A stretch of 21,168 nucleotides of DNA from Pascua guehoae (GCA_001600415.1 BCJX01000001.1:817239-838406); one strand, 5' to 3'. Positions 9,669-21,084 are shown, counted from the first letter of the stretch. Numbers and translations: made by a program. Notes: generated from the letters alone by a model not told the origin.

Positions 9669-12636
9669 CTACTTCTGTCTCCGGAGCACCTCGTCTACCT
9701 CGCGCTGCGGGATACCTGCCGGTGCGCGCCGGCGCAGTTCTCTGTGGCCCATTAGTGGGTTGTTTGGGCAGCACTGAACGGAAACGAGGACTCACTCCAA
9801 TTTGGCCTTGTCGTTGCGCTCGCGCGCCGCCTCGGCGGCTTTGCCCCACATGCCGCACTGGACATACAGGTCCGGGCGGGCCTTTGCGTCGCAGCGGGGC
9901 ACGATCGCGGCGGCGTGGATCGGCTGCGGGGGGTCGAGCGAGAGGAGGTGCGTCTGCGTGCGTCAGTTTCCAGCTGCCGTCGTTCTTAGCTCAGCTGGAT
10001 TGCTCAGACACTGCGGTCACGGGAGTCGACTAGCGGTACTATTACAAGGATAAACGAGCCTGGGAAGACTCACAACAAACGGCTCGTATCCAATGGGGCT
10101 CTTTTTGCTCTTTGCAAACGTCTCAATGCCCTCCCAATTCTTAATCTTGGCCAGCGCCTTGAGCTTGATCCACCACCATCGGCGATCGGTCACCTTCCAG
10201 GCCGAGCGGACGTGTTCCGCACGCTTGTTGAGCCCCTCGACGAGGAGGGCCGAGATAAACTCGTCGACGGACAGGCCGCGGAAGACAAACTTGTGGTCGA
10301 GCTCCTTTTCGTACGTCATCTGCAGTGCCAGGAGGCGAGCAGCATCCTCGGCCATGCGCGATTCGAATGTGCGGTCCTTTTCTTCAGAGAAAAACTTGGC
10401 CGCAGCGCGCAAGTGGTCTATCCTCTGGTCAGGGGTCTGTCGCGTCAGCTAGTCCACAAACTCCTATGCTAGCTCACACTGCACTGCCCAGCCTCCTCCA
10501 TCTCGAGGGTGGCCGATTCCGTCCGCCGGTCATCCTGATAGTAAAAGTCGCGCAGGAGCTGGCGGTCGTTCTCGCGTGCATATACTTGCAGCAGCCGCAC
10601 GGCGGGGGCAATCTGTGGCGATGCGCTGTCGTCGAGCAGGTGGAAGAAGTCGCCCGGGGACAATGACGCATGTAGGCGTAACAGGACGTGGTAGACGAGA
10701 TCGGTATCGCCAGAGTCGACCGCCTTTTCGAGCGCAATCTTGTCCTGCTTCATCTGAAGCAGTAGCGGCACTTGCTCTGCCGCGCGGACCTCGTGATCGA
10801 GTAGCTGCTGGGTTAACAACGAATGCTGAGTCGACACCCACCATTGTCGCGAGTCGCACACGCCCATTCTCCCAAGCCTTCTTTGCAATCTCGGCGTAGC
10901 TGACACCCTTGTCTCCCTCCCGTTCAAACTTGTCCACAATTGCGGCGCACAGCGCCGCGTCGGTGTCGCCGTCGCGCGGGTCCGATTTGGCACGCGAGAT
11001 GCGCGCAGCAGCCCAGTGCTTGAGGACGGGGTCTGGACGCAGGCCGAGATGTTGAGAAATGCGCAGTGCTAAGAGGTGCAGGTTGCGTGTGAGAAGTCGG
11101 GTGATGAGTGCAGAAGGAGAGCCGGCGATATACCTGCATGGGTCAGGCACTCCGGGAAAACGAACACCCACTGTTCATAAGTGATTGGAAGTCCAACCTC
11201 GTAGAAGCGCACGGCATTCAGCACTTTGAGTGTCTGGGCCATGGTGACAAAGTCGTTCGGGTTGTACAAATCGAGGAAGGCACGACCAAACTGCCCAGCC
11301 TGTTGGGTAAGCAACTGCCAAGTGTCTTCACCCACCTTGAGCAACCGCCGCTGCCATGTCACCTCCCACTCTCGCCCAGCAGCCTCGATGCACGTGTCGA
11401 CGGCACGCGCGAGATCTGGCCGAATGGTGCGGATCGCCTCGTCAGCCTTTGGCGACTTGTTGTCAAAGTGGTCGAGCGCGTCATAGAGAACAGCAGCAGG
11501 GTGATCCGATCCAGGCTTGAAGACGGCGAGTAAAGCGTCAGGGACCTTTTGGAAGATCTCACATGTTGCTGAGGAGATGATGCGGAGGCCATCAATTTCG
11601 CTAGCAATGACGGCGGCTGGAGGGTAATCGTACTGGATCGAGTCGCCATCTGGTCCCATCACGACGACCTTGCCTCCCCAGCTGAGGACGACAGCATTGT
11701 CTCCGCACCACTCGACAGCGTCTGGCAGGGAACTCTTGCCGTCTGAAAAGGACGACACGTCGACCTCGGAAAGGTTGCGCGCAAAGTCGGACGAGACGAC
11801 CCAGAGCATGCCAGTGGCGGTGAGGAGGGCGAAGAAACGGCCGTTGGGAGAAGGTGCAATATGTGAGAATGGTCCACGCGAGAGACGCTGGTCGATGCGC
11901 TCCAGTGCGTCGAGTGTCACAACAGTCGAACCTGTCGACACCACGACCTCGACGTGCCCGCTCTGCGAGTGCTCGGGCGCGACAATCGCCCACGCGTGTG
12001 GTGCTTCCGTGAGCTGACTCTCGGCGAGCGGCGTGACGCGCGCGCCGTGCCATCCTCGCACTTCGACAAACTGCAGTCCGCCAGTGAGGGCGACCAGCCC
12101 GTCTTCCCATCCCCGCGCACTGACAATGCCGAGGTCTGCCACGTCCCCGCCCAGCGAATGCTGCACGTAGTCGCCAGAACTCAGGTCGTATACGTGGTAG
12201 GTGCCTTCGTCGGATAGGACGACGAGGCGTGACGCTGTCCAGTGCATCAAGATGGGTGGAGGAAGCTCCCACTTGCCGTCAGTCTTCCTCCATGTTCTGT
12301 CAACTTACGCTGAGCGTCGCGATCAGCCGTCCCGAGGAAGTGTAAACTTGAATTTTGGGCTTTCCGGCACTGTGCTTGCCAGCGAGAAGCACCTTGCGTT
12401 CATCTCTAAGCAGTGCTATCGTAAGCTTCTTGATTACGGAGGCAAGTACTCACCGATTGGGCCTCCGTTCTTCCCTACAGCAACGAGGTAGTCGGACAGG
12501 TTGGGCACCTTCCACGCCATCTGGTACAGCTCTTCCTTGCGGTAGAAGACATCCTGAATCGTGTCCCACCTGTGAGGTTAGTTTGGAGTCTCTCGTTAAC
12601 ACCTCACGTTGCTGTGGGGGAGATCGGGAGGGCCAT
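9669..12636 (-). CDS. VPS16: VPS16, core subunit of the HOPS/CORVET tethering complexes
   Basis: Nine exons on the minus strand: 12636-12608, 12569-12454, 12415-12309, 12271-11172, 11133-10842, 10804-10478, 10436-10074, 9953-9796 and 9741-9669. They total 2565 nt, 854 aa. Residues about 1-420 form the Vps16_N beta-propeller: GGPIALLRDERKV (restored across intron 2), IQVYTSSGRLIATL, LMHWTASRLVVLSDEG, AVEWCGDNAVVLSW. Residues about 430-854 form the helical Vps16_C: FLDLYNPNDFVTMAQTLKVL, ITYEQ-YIAG across an intron, GRVRLATM-LLDHEVRA, QVPLLLQM. The protein nucleates class C Vps complexes that tether endosomes, vacuoles and autophagosomes before SNARE fusion. Introns are 37-54 nt except one of 120 nt (9954-10073). 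The acceptor at 10805 is a tandem CAGCAG. The first exon (MALPISPTA...) is only 29 nt, so the start is slightly less certain than the rest. Confidence 0.94.
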
Positions 12637-12707
12637 TGCGTTGTGAGTTGTTGTTGAATGCAGTGGATAGATGGAACTCATCGTCAGCCTAGCCTGCCCG
12701 AGAGCGA

Positions 12708-12726
12708 TGATGCGGTGACCGCATCA
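12708..12726. promoter_or_regulatory. 19-nt perfect palindrome (candidate dimeric factor site)
   Basis: TGATGCGGT-G-ACCGCATCA: 9-bp perfectly complementary arms around a single central base, 72-90 bp upstream of the VPS16 ATG. The symmetry suggests a homodimeric transcription factor. I do not recognise the half-site. Confidence 0.4.
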
Positions 12727-12738
12727 CCCCCCAACCAG

Positions 12739-12763
12739 GGCGGAGATTGGACTTATGTCCGCC
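12739..12763. promoter_or_regulatory. Inverted GGCGGA/TCCGCC pair (CGG-N15-CCG)
   Basis: GGCGGA at 12739-12744 and its inverted copy TCCGCC at 12758-12763 place everted CGG and CCG triplets 15 nt apart (12744-12758). Zn2Cys6 factors bind CGG/CCG pairs with factor-specific spacing (Gal4 uses 11). The 15-nt spacing is not one I can match to a known factor. Confidence 0.25.
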
Positions 12764-12838
12764 AAATAACCCCTTCTTGGCCCTTGTCCCTGATCCACCT
12801 GCCACCGGGTGGCAACACCAACGAACGCGGCCAAGTGC

Positions 12839-12863
12839 GGGGTGGGGTGAGTGGGGGGTGGGG
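12839..12863 (+). promoter_or_regulatory. G-quadruplex-forming motif
   Basis: Four runs of at least four G (12839-12842, 12844-12847, 12853-12858, 12860-12863) are separated by loops of 1, 5 and 1 nt on the + strand. This satisfies the strict G4 rule with short loops. It is about 200 bp from the VPS16 start and 250 bp from the ATG2 start. Confidence 0.5.
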
Positions 12864-13111
12864 TGTGCATTCGACCCCACCTGCCGCCATCATCAACACC
12901 TCTACCTCGATCTCAACCGCTCGCTCATAGCATACACCACCTCACCCTGGCCTCTTTCAAACTCATTCCCAACAGCATTTCACCCGTGTACACCATCTCT
13001 ATCTGACTCGGATCATAGAATACAGCTCTCCACGACCACTACGACCTCATGACCACCTTCACACCACCTCGCTCTTAGACAACCACCCGCCGCTGGCCAT
13101 CGCCGCCCGTC

Positions 13112-16100
13112 ATGTGGTTCCCTTCCTTTCTGACATCGCTCCCGACGCTCCCTTCCATCTCCCTCCCGGCTAATATCCAACGGCGCTTCCTTTCCTATGT
13201 CCTCAAGCGCGCCTTGGGGCGCTTCGTCCTCGCGAGCGGTCTCGACGTCGAGCGTATTCAGGCTCAGATCAGCCAAGGCTGGGTAGAGTTGGAACGCCTC
13301 GAGGTCAATGTAGAGGTGAGCCTGCGATGGGAGTGACGTTGCTTGCCTTGCCGCAGGTGTTGCTCTTCTGACCCGCTACCTGATCATCTCTCACCACATA
13401 GGAAATCAATGCTCTCATCCCGGAGGGGCTGCCATTCACCGTCACCTCGGGCGAAGTAGCAAAGGTTACGGCTCGCGTCCCGTTCCCCAATCTCTGGTCC
13501 GACCCGCTAGCCCTCACGGTCGACTCGCTCACGCTCGAAGTTGTAATCAACCCACCAGCCAAAGGAAAAGCGACAGGTGCCCCACCACACCGAGGAGGCT
13601 GGTCCTCTGCCAACCTCGACCTCGCTGGCTCGGTCACCTCGGCTGCGGACGACTTTGTGCACGACGAGCTCGACGCCTTTGAGGGCGCAGAACTCGACCG
13701 CTCTATCCGCGAGTCGTTAATCTTGAGCCATAGCGATCCATTTGCGGATAGGGTTCCGGGATTATTCCCGGCTTCTTTCCCAGAGGACGCCCCAGACGTT
13801 GCGCCACTCGCTCAGCACCCAGTTGAGAGCACGACTGCTCTTGCCTCTCTCGTCGAGCGGATCCTCGCACGTCTCGAGTGCCGCGTCCGGAACGTCCGCC
13901 TCCGTGTACGCTACGAGGACGACGCGCGGGGAGGAATCATCGAGCTTCGCCTTGGAGAAGTGCGTTACGCAGACGAGACGCCACATGAGACTACAGAACC
14001 TCGCAAGACGGTTCGTGTTATCACTGTGTCGTCGGCGGCGGTGTTTGTCCTCCCAATTCCACCTGCACAACCACCTCAGCCTGAATCGCCTAGTGGTCTC
14101 CGCTTTGGTAACATACCGACACTCCTTACGCGTTCGACATCGGCCGACTCGTCGTCTTCATTTTCGACCGACTCTACAGATTCTACCGACTCGAGTGCCG
14201 ACGACTACCATGATTACAATAACATGGTCATGTCGCAGGCCGTGGCCGACCTGCGGCAGAGCACCGTGGCAGACTTGGCCCAGACGACGCCGGCCCAGAT
14301 GCGGCAGAGCACGATGAGCACGGCCTCTGGACAGAGCATCTATCACAGCGTCTATCAGAGCGCCCATCAGAGTGCCTTCCAAAGTGCCCACCAAAGTGCC
14401 TATCAAAGCGCCTACCAAAGTACCTATGGCGATCCTGAGGCCGAGCCACAGTCTGCTACTCCACCCACAGCACCGCCCCTCGACCGCTCAGTGCCGCCCC
14501 CAGATCCGTTTGCGGCAGACGTGACAGAAGAAGAAGCTGCTCCATCTCCTGCGACAGAATCACCCCCGGCAGGCGCGTCGTCTCGCGGCACCAGCCGGTC
14601 AGCCACTCCGACCGCACGTAGTGAGCCGCCAGAGACACTTCTGCTCTCCTTTGGCTCCGAGGATATCGTTCTCCGCATGACGACGACGCACCCATCCATT
14701 CTGTTTCCGCCTGTAGAAAGGAGGCAATCGGGCGACAGTGCCCCCTTGCCCCAACGCTCCACAGAGCCGCCAGTGCGCCAGCTGGCCGCCTTAGACATTG
14801 ATTTCTCGTTCGGAACCATCTCCGCAGTTCTCCTTCCGTCACACACGGCATTGATCCTCTCGCTGGCACAGGCAGCTCTTGGTGGACACCCACCCGCGCC
14901 CCAGTCACCAAAGTCCCCTCACTCCTCACCTCCATCTTCCACGTCTCAACCGCGATTCGACGCACGCGTCCATGTGAAAGGTATTCACTTTGCCTTGGTG
15001 TACGACATCAACCCTCCAAGTGACGACTTCCACAGCACCTTGCAACAGTACTTTGCACGCCCTGCGTCTACCTACCTCCCAATCGGCCACCTCCGCCTGC
15101 GGCTGGAGGATATTGGGGTATCGTACTCGCAACCCAGCTTCTCCTCTGCGCCACAGACCCTTCCTCGCAAGCGTCCCGACCCACGGCGGAAGTCCAGTAC
15201 CAGTGCCAAACCCACCGTTGTCAGCATCACGGTTGCAGACGTCTCGCTCTTCGAGTACCTCGCCAATGCAGAGACTGGCGAGGACGAACCACCAGGTGGT
15301 GCCTTTCCTGTGCTCATCTTTGACGCCAACCTCCCCAAGCAGTACGAAGTACCGCCTGGAGCACCGTCAAGCCTCCTTTCAACCCAACCTCGCACACCGA
15401 CGGGCATCACCAACTTCCCCGAATTTGACTCGGTAGACTGGCGCAATGCCAGCGTCCAAAAGCGCTCGGGAGATAAAGTGTGGCGCGTCAAACCGCGCGG
15501 TAAAGGAATACTTCGTGGCACTGGACCGACCCCCGAACCCACAGCCCCAGCGGTGACGGTGCGCAAAGAGCTCTCAGGGAGCGAACGTGAGTCGTGGGCA
15601 TGACTTTGCAGCTGACCATTTCAGCTGCGTCCATCGACTTTGTCCCCGTCCACGTCTTTCTGGACCTGTCGCTCGTGGAACGGCTGTTACCTGTCCTTCG
15701 TACATTGGCGCCGGTAATCCAGTCCAAGTCCGACACTATTCCCATCCCGACCCCTGTAACACCTCTCGGCCGACCTCCCTTGGCGCTCCGCACGTCTGAT
15801 GTCGGGCTTGACCACCGCATTCCCCGCCGTCCATCAACGTCTAGCCCGGCCACGCTGCTCACACTGCGCTGCCCGATGATCAGGTTGGACATCCGCTGTC
15901 CCGCACCGCTGAACAGGCGTGGATCATGGGGTGACGGCGCTCACCTGCGGTCCGGCATTGTGACGCTGGATATCCATGGCTTGGGTGTGACTGTAGCCGA
16001 TGACCCAGCCCCTGTCGGGCCACCAGGGCGGCGAGCTAGCATTGGGACTTTTGAGCCCCCACCAAGCGGCGGTATCCACATCGAGTGGCAGAAGATGGTC

Positions 16101-19100
16101 TTCTTATTCAGTCGTGTACCAGGTGAGGATTGCTGGGATATTTCGATAGGTGCTAACCTGTCGCAGAGAAGCGCTCATCCGCGTTCCTGGTCATTGGTCC
16201 TCTGGCACCTGACCCAGGCGACGAAGAGGGTGTGCTCCTTCCAACTGTCCATGTCCACTCTGAAATCGCACCGCTTTCTGGCCTCAAGACGAAATCTGTC
16301 ACGTGTCGGATCCCGTCTGTCCAGGCCAAGATCCGCCAGCCTACTGTCGAGGGCTTGCAATTCTTCGCAGACGACATGACGCACTGGCTAGACGGTGCAT
16401 TTGGGGACGGTTCAGCTCCACGCCCTCGGGACGACTTGAAGATGATCGGGAGTCGCTTCTTCGGGTCCAAGGCATCGTCTTCCGCCTCGAGCTCGGCTGC
16501 TGACGAGGAAGAAGACGATCCCGGTGCGACGCTTCTGCGCGTGTTTGTCAGTGAGACCGAGGTCACACTGCTCGTACCCAAGTTGGCCGGTGTCAAGGCG
16601 GCTAGCCCCGACGTGCCCGAGCGCATTCTGTCGTTGCGCGCATCCGACATTGACATCAAGCTCGAGTCGAACGCCACAGACAAGCAGGAGACTTCGCTCA
16701 CGCTCATGGCCATGGACGCGGACATGTTTCACCACGCCGAACCTGGAGCCAGTCCGCACCGCATCTTTGGGCGTACCACACCGCTCACTCTCACCACGCA
16801 CACTCAGCCCTTAATAAACTTCCGCTTTTCGTCCATCACCCACGCCGACCGAACAAAGGAGACTGGCATCCGCGTCACTACAAACGCGTGCTCGGTGTTT
16901 GTCACCAAGGACCTAGAATGGATACACGATCTCGCGCTCTATGCCAAGACGCCCGAGGGTGTCTTTGAAGATGTCGTACCGAGTGAGGTGACACGTATTC
17001 AGCTCCTCGTCAACGATTGCTCGGTACACATTGCCGCTCCTACCATGCCTGGAGCGCTCGTGGCCGTTGCCAACGTCATGGAGGTCCGCACAATCATGGA
17101 GAGCGAAGCGGTTGACAACACCATCGACGTGGGAATCTCTGGTATCCACCTACTTGCCATTGACGACCTCGCGGCCGCATCCCCACTCCAGATGGGATAC
17201 CCAATGTCTCTGGATGCGTGGAAGAAGGCTGGATACGCGCCACTCGTTGAGCTTGTTGCCCTCGACCTGCAGGTCCTGCGCTCACATGTCCCGCAAGAAA
17301 CGATCCTGCTCGACGTGTTGCATGGCAATGTCCGTGTCACGGTTTGTGCGGACTCGCTCGCGACCCTGGGTGGGCTTGCTGGCGACATGGGCAATCTTGT
17401 ATCGAGCAAGGAACCTCCAAAGCCGCCTGCGCGTCGCCAAATGACGTTAGACCAGACGATTGATGTTTTCCAGTCTGTCGACTTGGACGCGTTTGGTGCC
17501 CATGGACGAGCGCCAGACATTGTATCTGGGGCTGACATGATTGAAGACGATTTGCCCACCAACCTAGACTACCTAGACCACGCGGCACGACAGTCGGGAG
17601 CGATGGGGATCGACCAGCTGACGGGTGAATCGCTTCGGTCATGGGAGACACCCGACGACGCACCCCATATCAGCACCACCGAGAACGGCGCCACGATCAA
17701 GATTCTCATGCCAGAGCCGTTTGATGAGGAACCAAACTACTGGGACAACCTTCCCGTCTTGAAGAATGGTGACGAGTGAGTGCAATTGAATATGACGCTG
17801 TCTGACACAACAGGACACGCATGGGCAAGCTTCGCGTTCGGGTCCAAAACTTTTCAGCGTCAGTCTTTCTCCACGATGGGTACGACTGGCAACGCACGCG
17901 CAAGGCAATCGAAGACGAGATCAAGGCCGTGCGCAAGCGGCTGGAGAAGATCAAACAGCTGCTGGCTGAGGGGCAGAAACCAGATGCGTCAATCGAGCGC
18001 CCGAGCTCGGTCCTTTTCAACTCGGTGTACATTGGCCTGGACCACAACCAGGACGATATGGACTCGGCACAGCTTATTGCCGCCATCGACGAGGAGCTAG
18101 AGGACCTGGGCGCCATGGATGCTGCAACCCAGAGCAGCTGGCAGAGCTTTTCGGAAGTTGGCCCATTACCGAGCCCGCGTGCGGCAACCGCTGCCGCTGC
18201 TTCGAGAAAGTCGCACGTCCGCCTGCGCGGCAAGCGCCTCACACGTTCAAAGAAGGGACAGATTGAATTCTCCCTCATGGGTCTCCGTGCCGACGTCGAT
18301 GTCTATGGCCCCGAGGACGAGACGTCTAAGCGTGTGCATGTGACCGCGCGTTCGTTTGAGATCTTTGATCACATCAAGACGTCGACGTGGAAAAAGTTCC
18401 TTACCGAGATGAAGTCGGATTCGCGCGGAAACGTCCGCGAGACTGACGCAGACATGGTACGCGTAGAGCTCGTGTGGGTCCGTCCTAGTTTGCCGTCACC
18501 GGACGAGGAGATCCGAGTGCGGGTAAGTGGTGTTATCTGTACGGTTATCATTGCTCACCTTTAGGCCAAGATCCTGCCACTTCGCCTGCACGTGGACCAG
18601 GATGCGCTCGACTTTCTCAAACACTTCTTCTCCTTCACGCCACCGGGCGCAGAGGTGGTGGTCGAGGAGAGTCCAAAGACGGAGCCCTTCTTCCGTGAGC
18701 TACCATTATGTGGGCGAGAGCTGACAACAGAACATGTCGAGATCTTCCCAGTTGAACTCAAGCTCGACTACAAGCCGAAGCGTGTCGACTACGCGGCGCT
18801 GCGTGCTGGTCGTACGATTGAGCTCATGAACTTTTTCCACTTTGACGGCGCCGAGATGACACTGCGCCATGTCACGCTCTCTGGGGTGGGTGATGGGTAC
18901 AAGGACACACAGCTGACGTACAGGTGACGGGCTCGACCCGCCTAAGCGACATGCTTCAGGACATTTGGACGCCGGATGTCAAGGCCAACCAGCTTGCGGA
19001 TGTCATCTCGGGCGTGTCTCCCATCCGCTCAATGGTCAACGTTGGTTCTGGTGTCGCCGACCTGATCCTGCTCCCCATTGAGCAGTACCGCAAGGACGGT

Positions 19101-19650
19101 CGCCTCGCGCGCGGCGTGCAGCGGGGCACAAACTCGTTTGTGAAGTCGACTGGTCTCGAGATGATGAAGCTCGGCGCCCGGCTCGCGACCGGAACCCAGG
19201 TTGTGCTGGAGCACGCTGAAGGTGTGTTAGGCAAGCAGATGGGGGACAGCGTTGTCCTCGAAACGACGGCCGAGGACGCTTCATCGGACGACGAGGCCGA
19301 GGCCCAGAGCCGGTACGCAAACCAGCCAGGCAACGTCCGCGAGGGCGTAAAGGCTGCGTACCAGAGCCTGTCGAGCAACATCAACTCTGCCGCCCAGACC
19401 ATTCTCGCTGTCCCCATGGAGACGTACGAGCGCTCTGGTGAAGACGTGAGTGGCAAGGAGCTGTTTACAGCATTGTTTTTCTTTTCACTGACATGCACAG
19501 GGACCACTCAAGGCTGTTGTCCGCGCTGTGCCGATCGCGGTGCTCAAGCCGATGATCGGTGCCTCGGAAGCAGTGAGCAAGACACTCTGGGGCCTACGCA
19601 ACAGTCTCGACCCCGAGGGCCGCCGCGAGATGGGCGACAAGTACAAGTAG
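13112..19650 (+). CDS. ATG2: ATG2, autophagy lipid-transfer protein
   Basis: Nine exons: 13112-13315, 13402-15586, 15625-16122, 16167-17775, 17814-18522, 18565-18694, 18731-18885, 18924-19445 and 19501-19650. They total 6162 nt, 2053 aa. The N-terminus is a chorein-type domain ([19 protein letters not shown], then [22 protein letters not shown]). A long, poorly conserved Ser/Gln/Pro-rich insert covers about residues 200-400. The central CAD-region sequence [13 protein letters not shown] is near residue 1240. The C-terminal ATG_C region (from about 1740) has [38 protein letters not shown], then [22 protein letters not shown]2 bridges ER and phagophore with Atg18/Atg9 and moves phospholipid for autophagosome growth. 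Introns are 36-55 nt except the first (86 nt). Intron 18695-18730 is 36 nt and stop-free, so its retention would insert 12 residues without a frameshift. Confidence 0.95.
14242..14313 (+). repeat. Three in-frame 24-bp repeats in ATG2
   Basis: Encodes [16 protein letters not shown] and PAQMRQST, three 8-residue units at about residues 349-372, directly upstream of the 12-bp repeat array. They are diverged at both DNA and protein level. Confidence 0.7.
14332..14427 (+). repeat. Eight in-frame 12-bp repeats in ATG2 (QSAY-type tetrapeptides)
   Basis: Exactly eight 12-bp units encode [28 protein letters not shown] and QSTY (about residues 379-410). Later units are nearly identical in DNA (CAAAGYGCCTAYC type), showing recent slippage or unequal exchange. 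The array sits in the disordered insert between the chorein end and the next conserved region. Confidence 0.9.
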
Positions 19651-20977
19651 GGGCGTGTGGGACGGGCATTATGTGGAGGTGAACAGAGTGTGTGTTGTTG
19701 TAGTGTCAATCAACAACAATATGAAGCATGTATATGAGTTTTGCAGCAGTTGTGACCATGAAACAGATAGTAGACGCGGACTTGTTTCAGGACTCGTAGA
19801 CAGGCTTGCTCCAGCGCGAGCAGCAAACGTGGGTGACCAGAAATAGACAGCTGGTCCAGGGTTTGCAGTTCCCGACTACGACATGGCCTGGGATCCCGAC
19901 ACTCGACGGATGAATCTCGGCGACGCAACGAGGGGCATCACGGGCTCCATGGCACCCCGTACCCCATACCCCGCACCCCGCAGGCGAACAATCTTGGCCC
20001 ACATACCCCGCTGGCCGCTGGTCGTGTGAGAGCAGTGGCCGACGGCCGGTGCATGGTCCGCGGACCCACGGACGTCGCCAACGTTTCCTCGCCGTGACCA
20101 AGCCACCCGTGTTCACGTGAGCCAAGTTTGTTCAATTGATTCCTCGAATCTTCCCCAGCAGGTGCGCGCCGGCTGACATGGCGACATGCGAATGCGGGCA
20201 ATAATCGCTCGGTCCTCGGGCCTCGTGATACGCGGTATGGGCATGTGACACGCCTTGGCCTCGTTCCTGCCGGCCAGTGCTGGGTGTGCAAGGCCGTCCG
20301 GGGCAGTGGACGGTGGGCGTGCGTGGCCTGGCTGACATTGATCATGATTCGTCCATTACACAATGCCAGCATATGATGGGGCTATTACCAAACTCGCCAG
20401 CGTCGCGTCGCCACGCGTGCCGTTGCTTCCTCATCGGCCATGCCTGCCATGGTCGATGCATTCGAATAAATTGCCACCAAAGCATAAGCATGAGTATGCT
20501 AAACTCTCCGCTGAGCCACAGTGTCTGTTCCGAACCGCGCCGCACCTCCCCTGACACCTCTGTGTACATGCTCAAGATTTCCGATCGCCGGCGGCGCATC
20601 ACTGCATAACGAATACCCTCTAGATGATCCGGCTTCGACGCACGGGCTGGTGAAACCCACGTCCGCACCAGCGCTGATAGTGCCACAAGTGCCTAAAGGC
20701 CGCAAAATGCCGGTACCTGAGGAGCCATTCGAGTATCAGGGCGCAGAGCAAGCCAGGGTAGGCGGCGGTGGGGGGGCAGCATGTCTGATCCAGGGTCTTA
20801 CCAGCGGCGCCGCCAAATCGTGTCGTCACAAATGTCTCCTAGTCAGCTGCTCACAAGGCACATGCACCCCGTGTGCGCGCGCGTCTTTGCAAGAGACAAC
20901 GAGACAGGGCAAACCTCACCCCTTCCTCCCTTCCTTTTGTATTCAGATCAACCAGCCATGCCAGCCATGGCCCAGCC
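19651..20977. other. Right intergenic region, no supported gene
   Basis: After the ATG2 stop there is a short A/T-richer stretch (about 19680-19770) that probably holds the ATG2 3' UTR and polyadenylation site. Four ACCCC-led 7-bp repeats lie at 19954-19981. Small palindromes occur (for example AGCATA...TATGCT near 20483). Frames of 60-144 codons on both strands lack motifs, splice structure and the C-ending codon bias of the neighbouring genes. No tRNA-like A/B box pair was seen. Confidence 0.5.
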
Positions 20978-21019
20978 ATGAACCAACCACAGCCCCAACC
21001 TCAGCCATGGTCAGCCATG
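20953..21019 (+). repeat. Five CAGCCATG repeats
   Basis: CAGCCATG occurs at 20953, 20962, 20973, 21002 and 21012 with irregular spacing. Each copy carries an ATG, and several form CCATGG. They lead into the CCAG microsatellite. Confidence 0.7.
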
Positions 21020-21048
21020 GCACCAAACTGGATCCGCGCACCCAACAA

Positions 21049-21084
<36 letters not shown>

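Larger units (their letters stand above)
12637..13111. promoter_or_regulatory. Bidirectional promoter of VPS16 and ATG2 (475 bp)
   Basis: The start codons of VPS16 (12636, minus) and ATG2 (13112, plus) are head to head with only this region between them. It contains a 19-nt palindrome, an inverted CGG/CCG pair and a G-quadruplex motif (separate entries). From about 12870 to the ATG2 start it is strongly pyrimidine-rich, typical of a fungal 5' UTR or core promoter. No TATA box stands out. Confidence 0.7.

Noticed and set aside
19938..20372. 144-codon minus-strand frame downstream of ATG2
   Set aside because: No motif, Arg/His-rich composition typical of GC-rich non-coding frames, no coherent intron structure.
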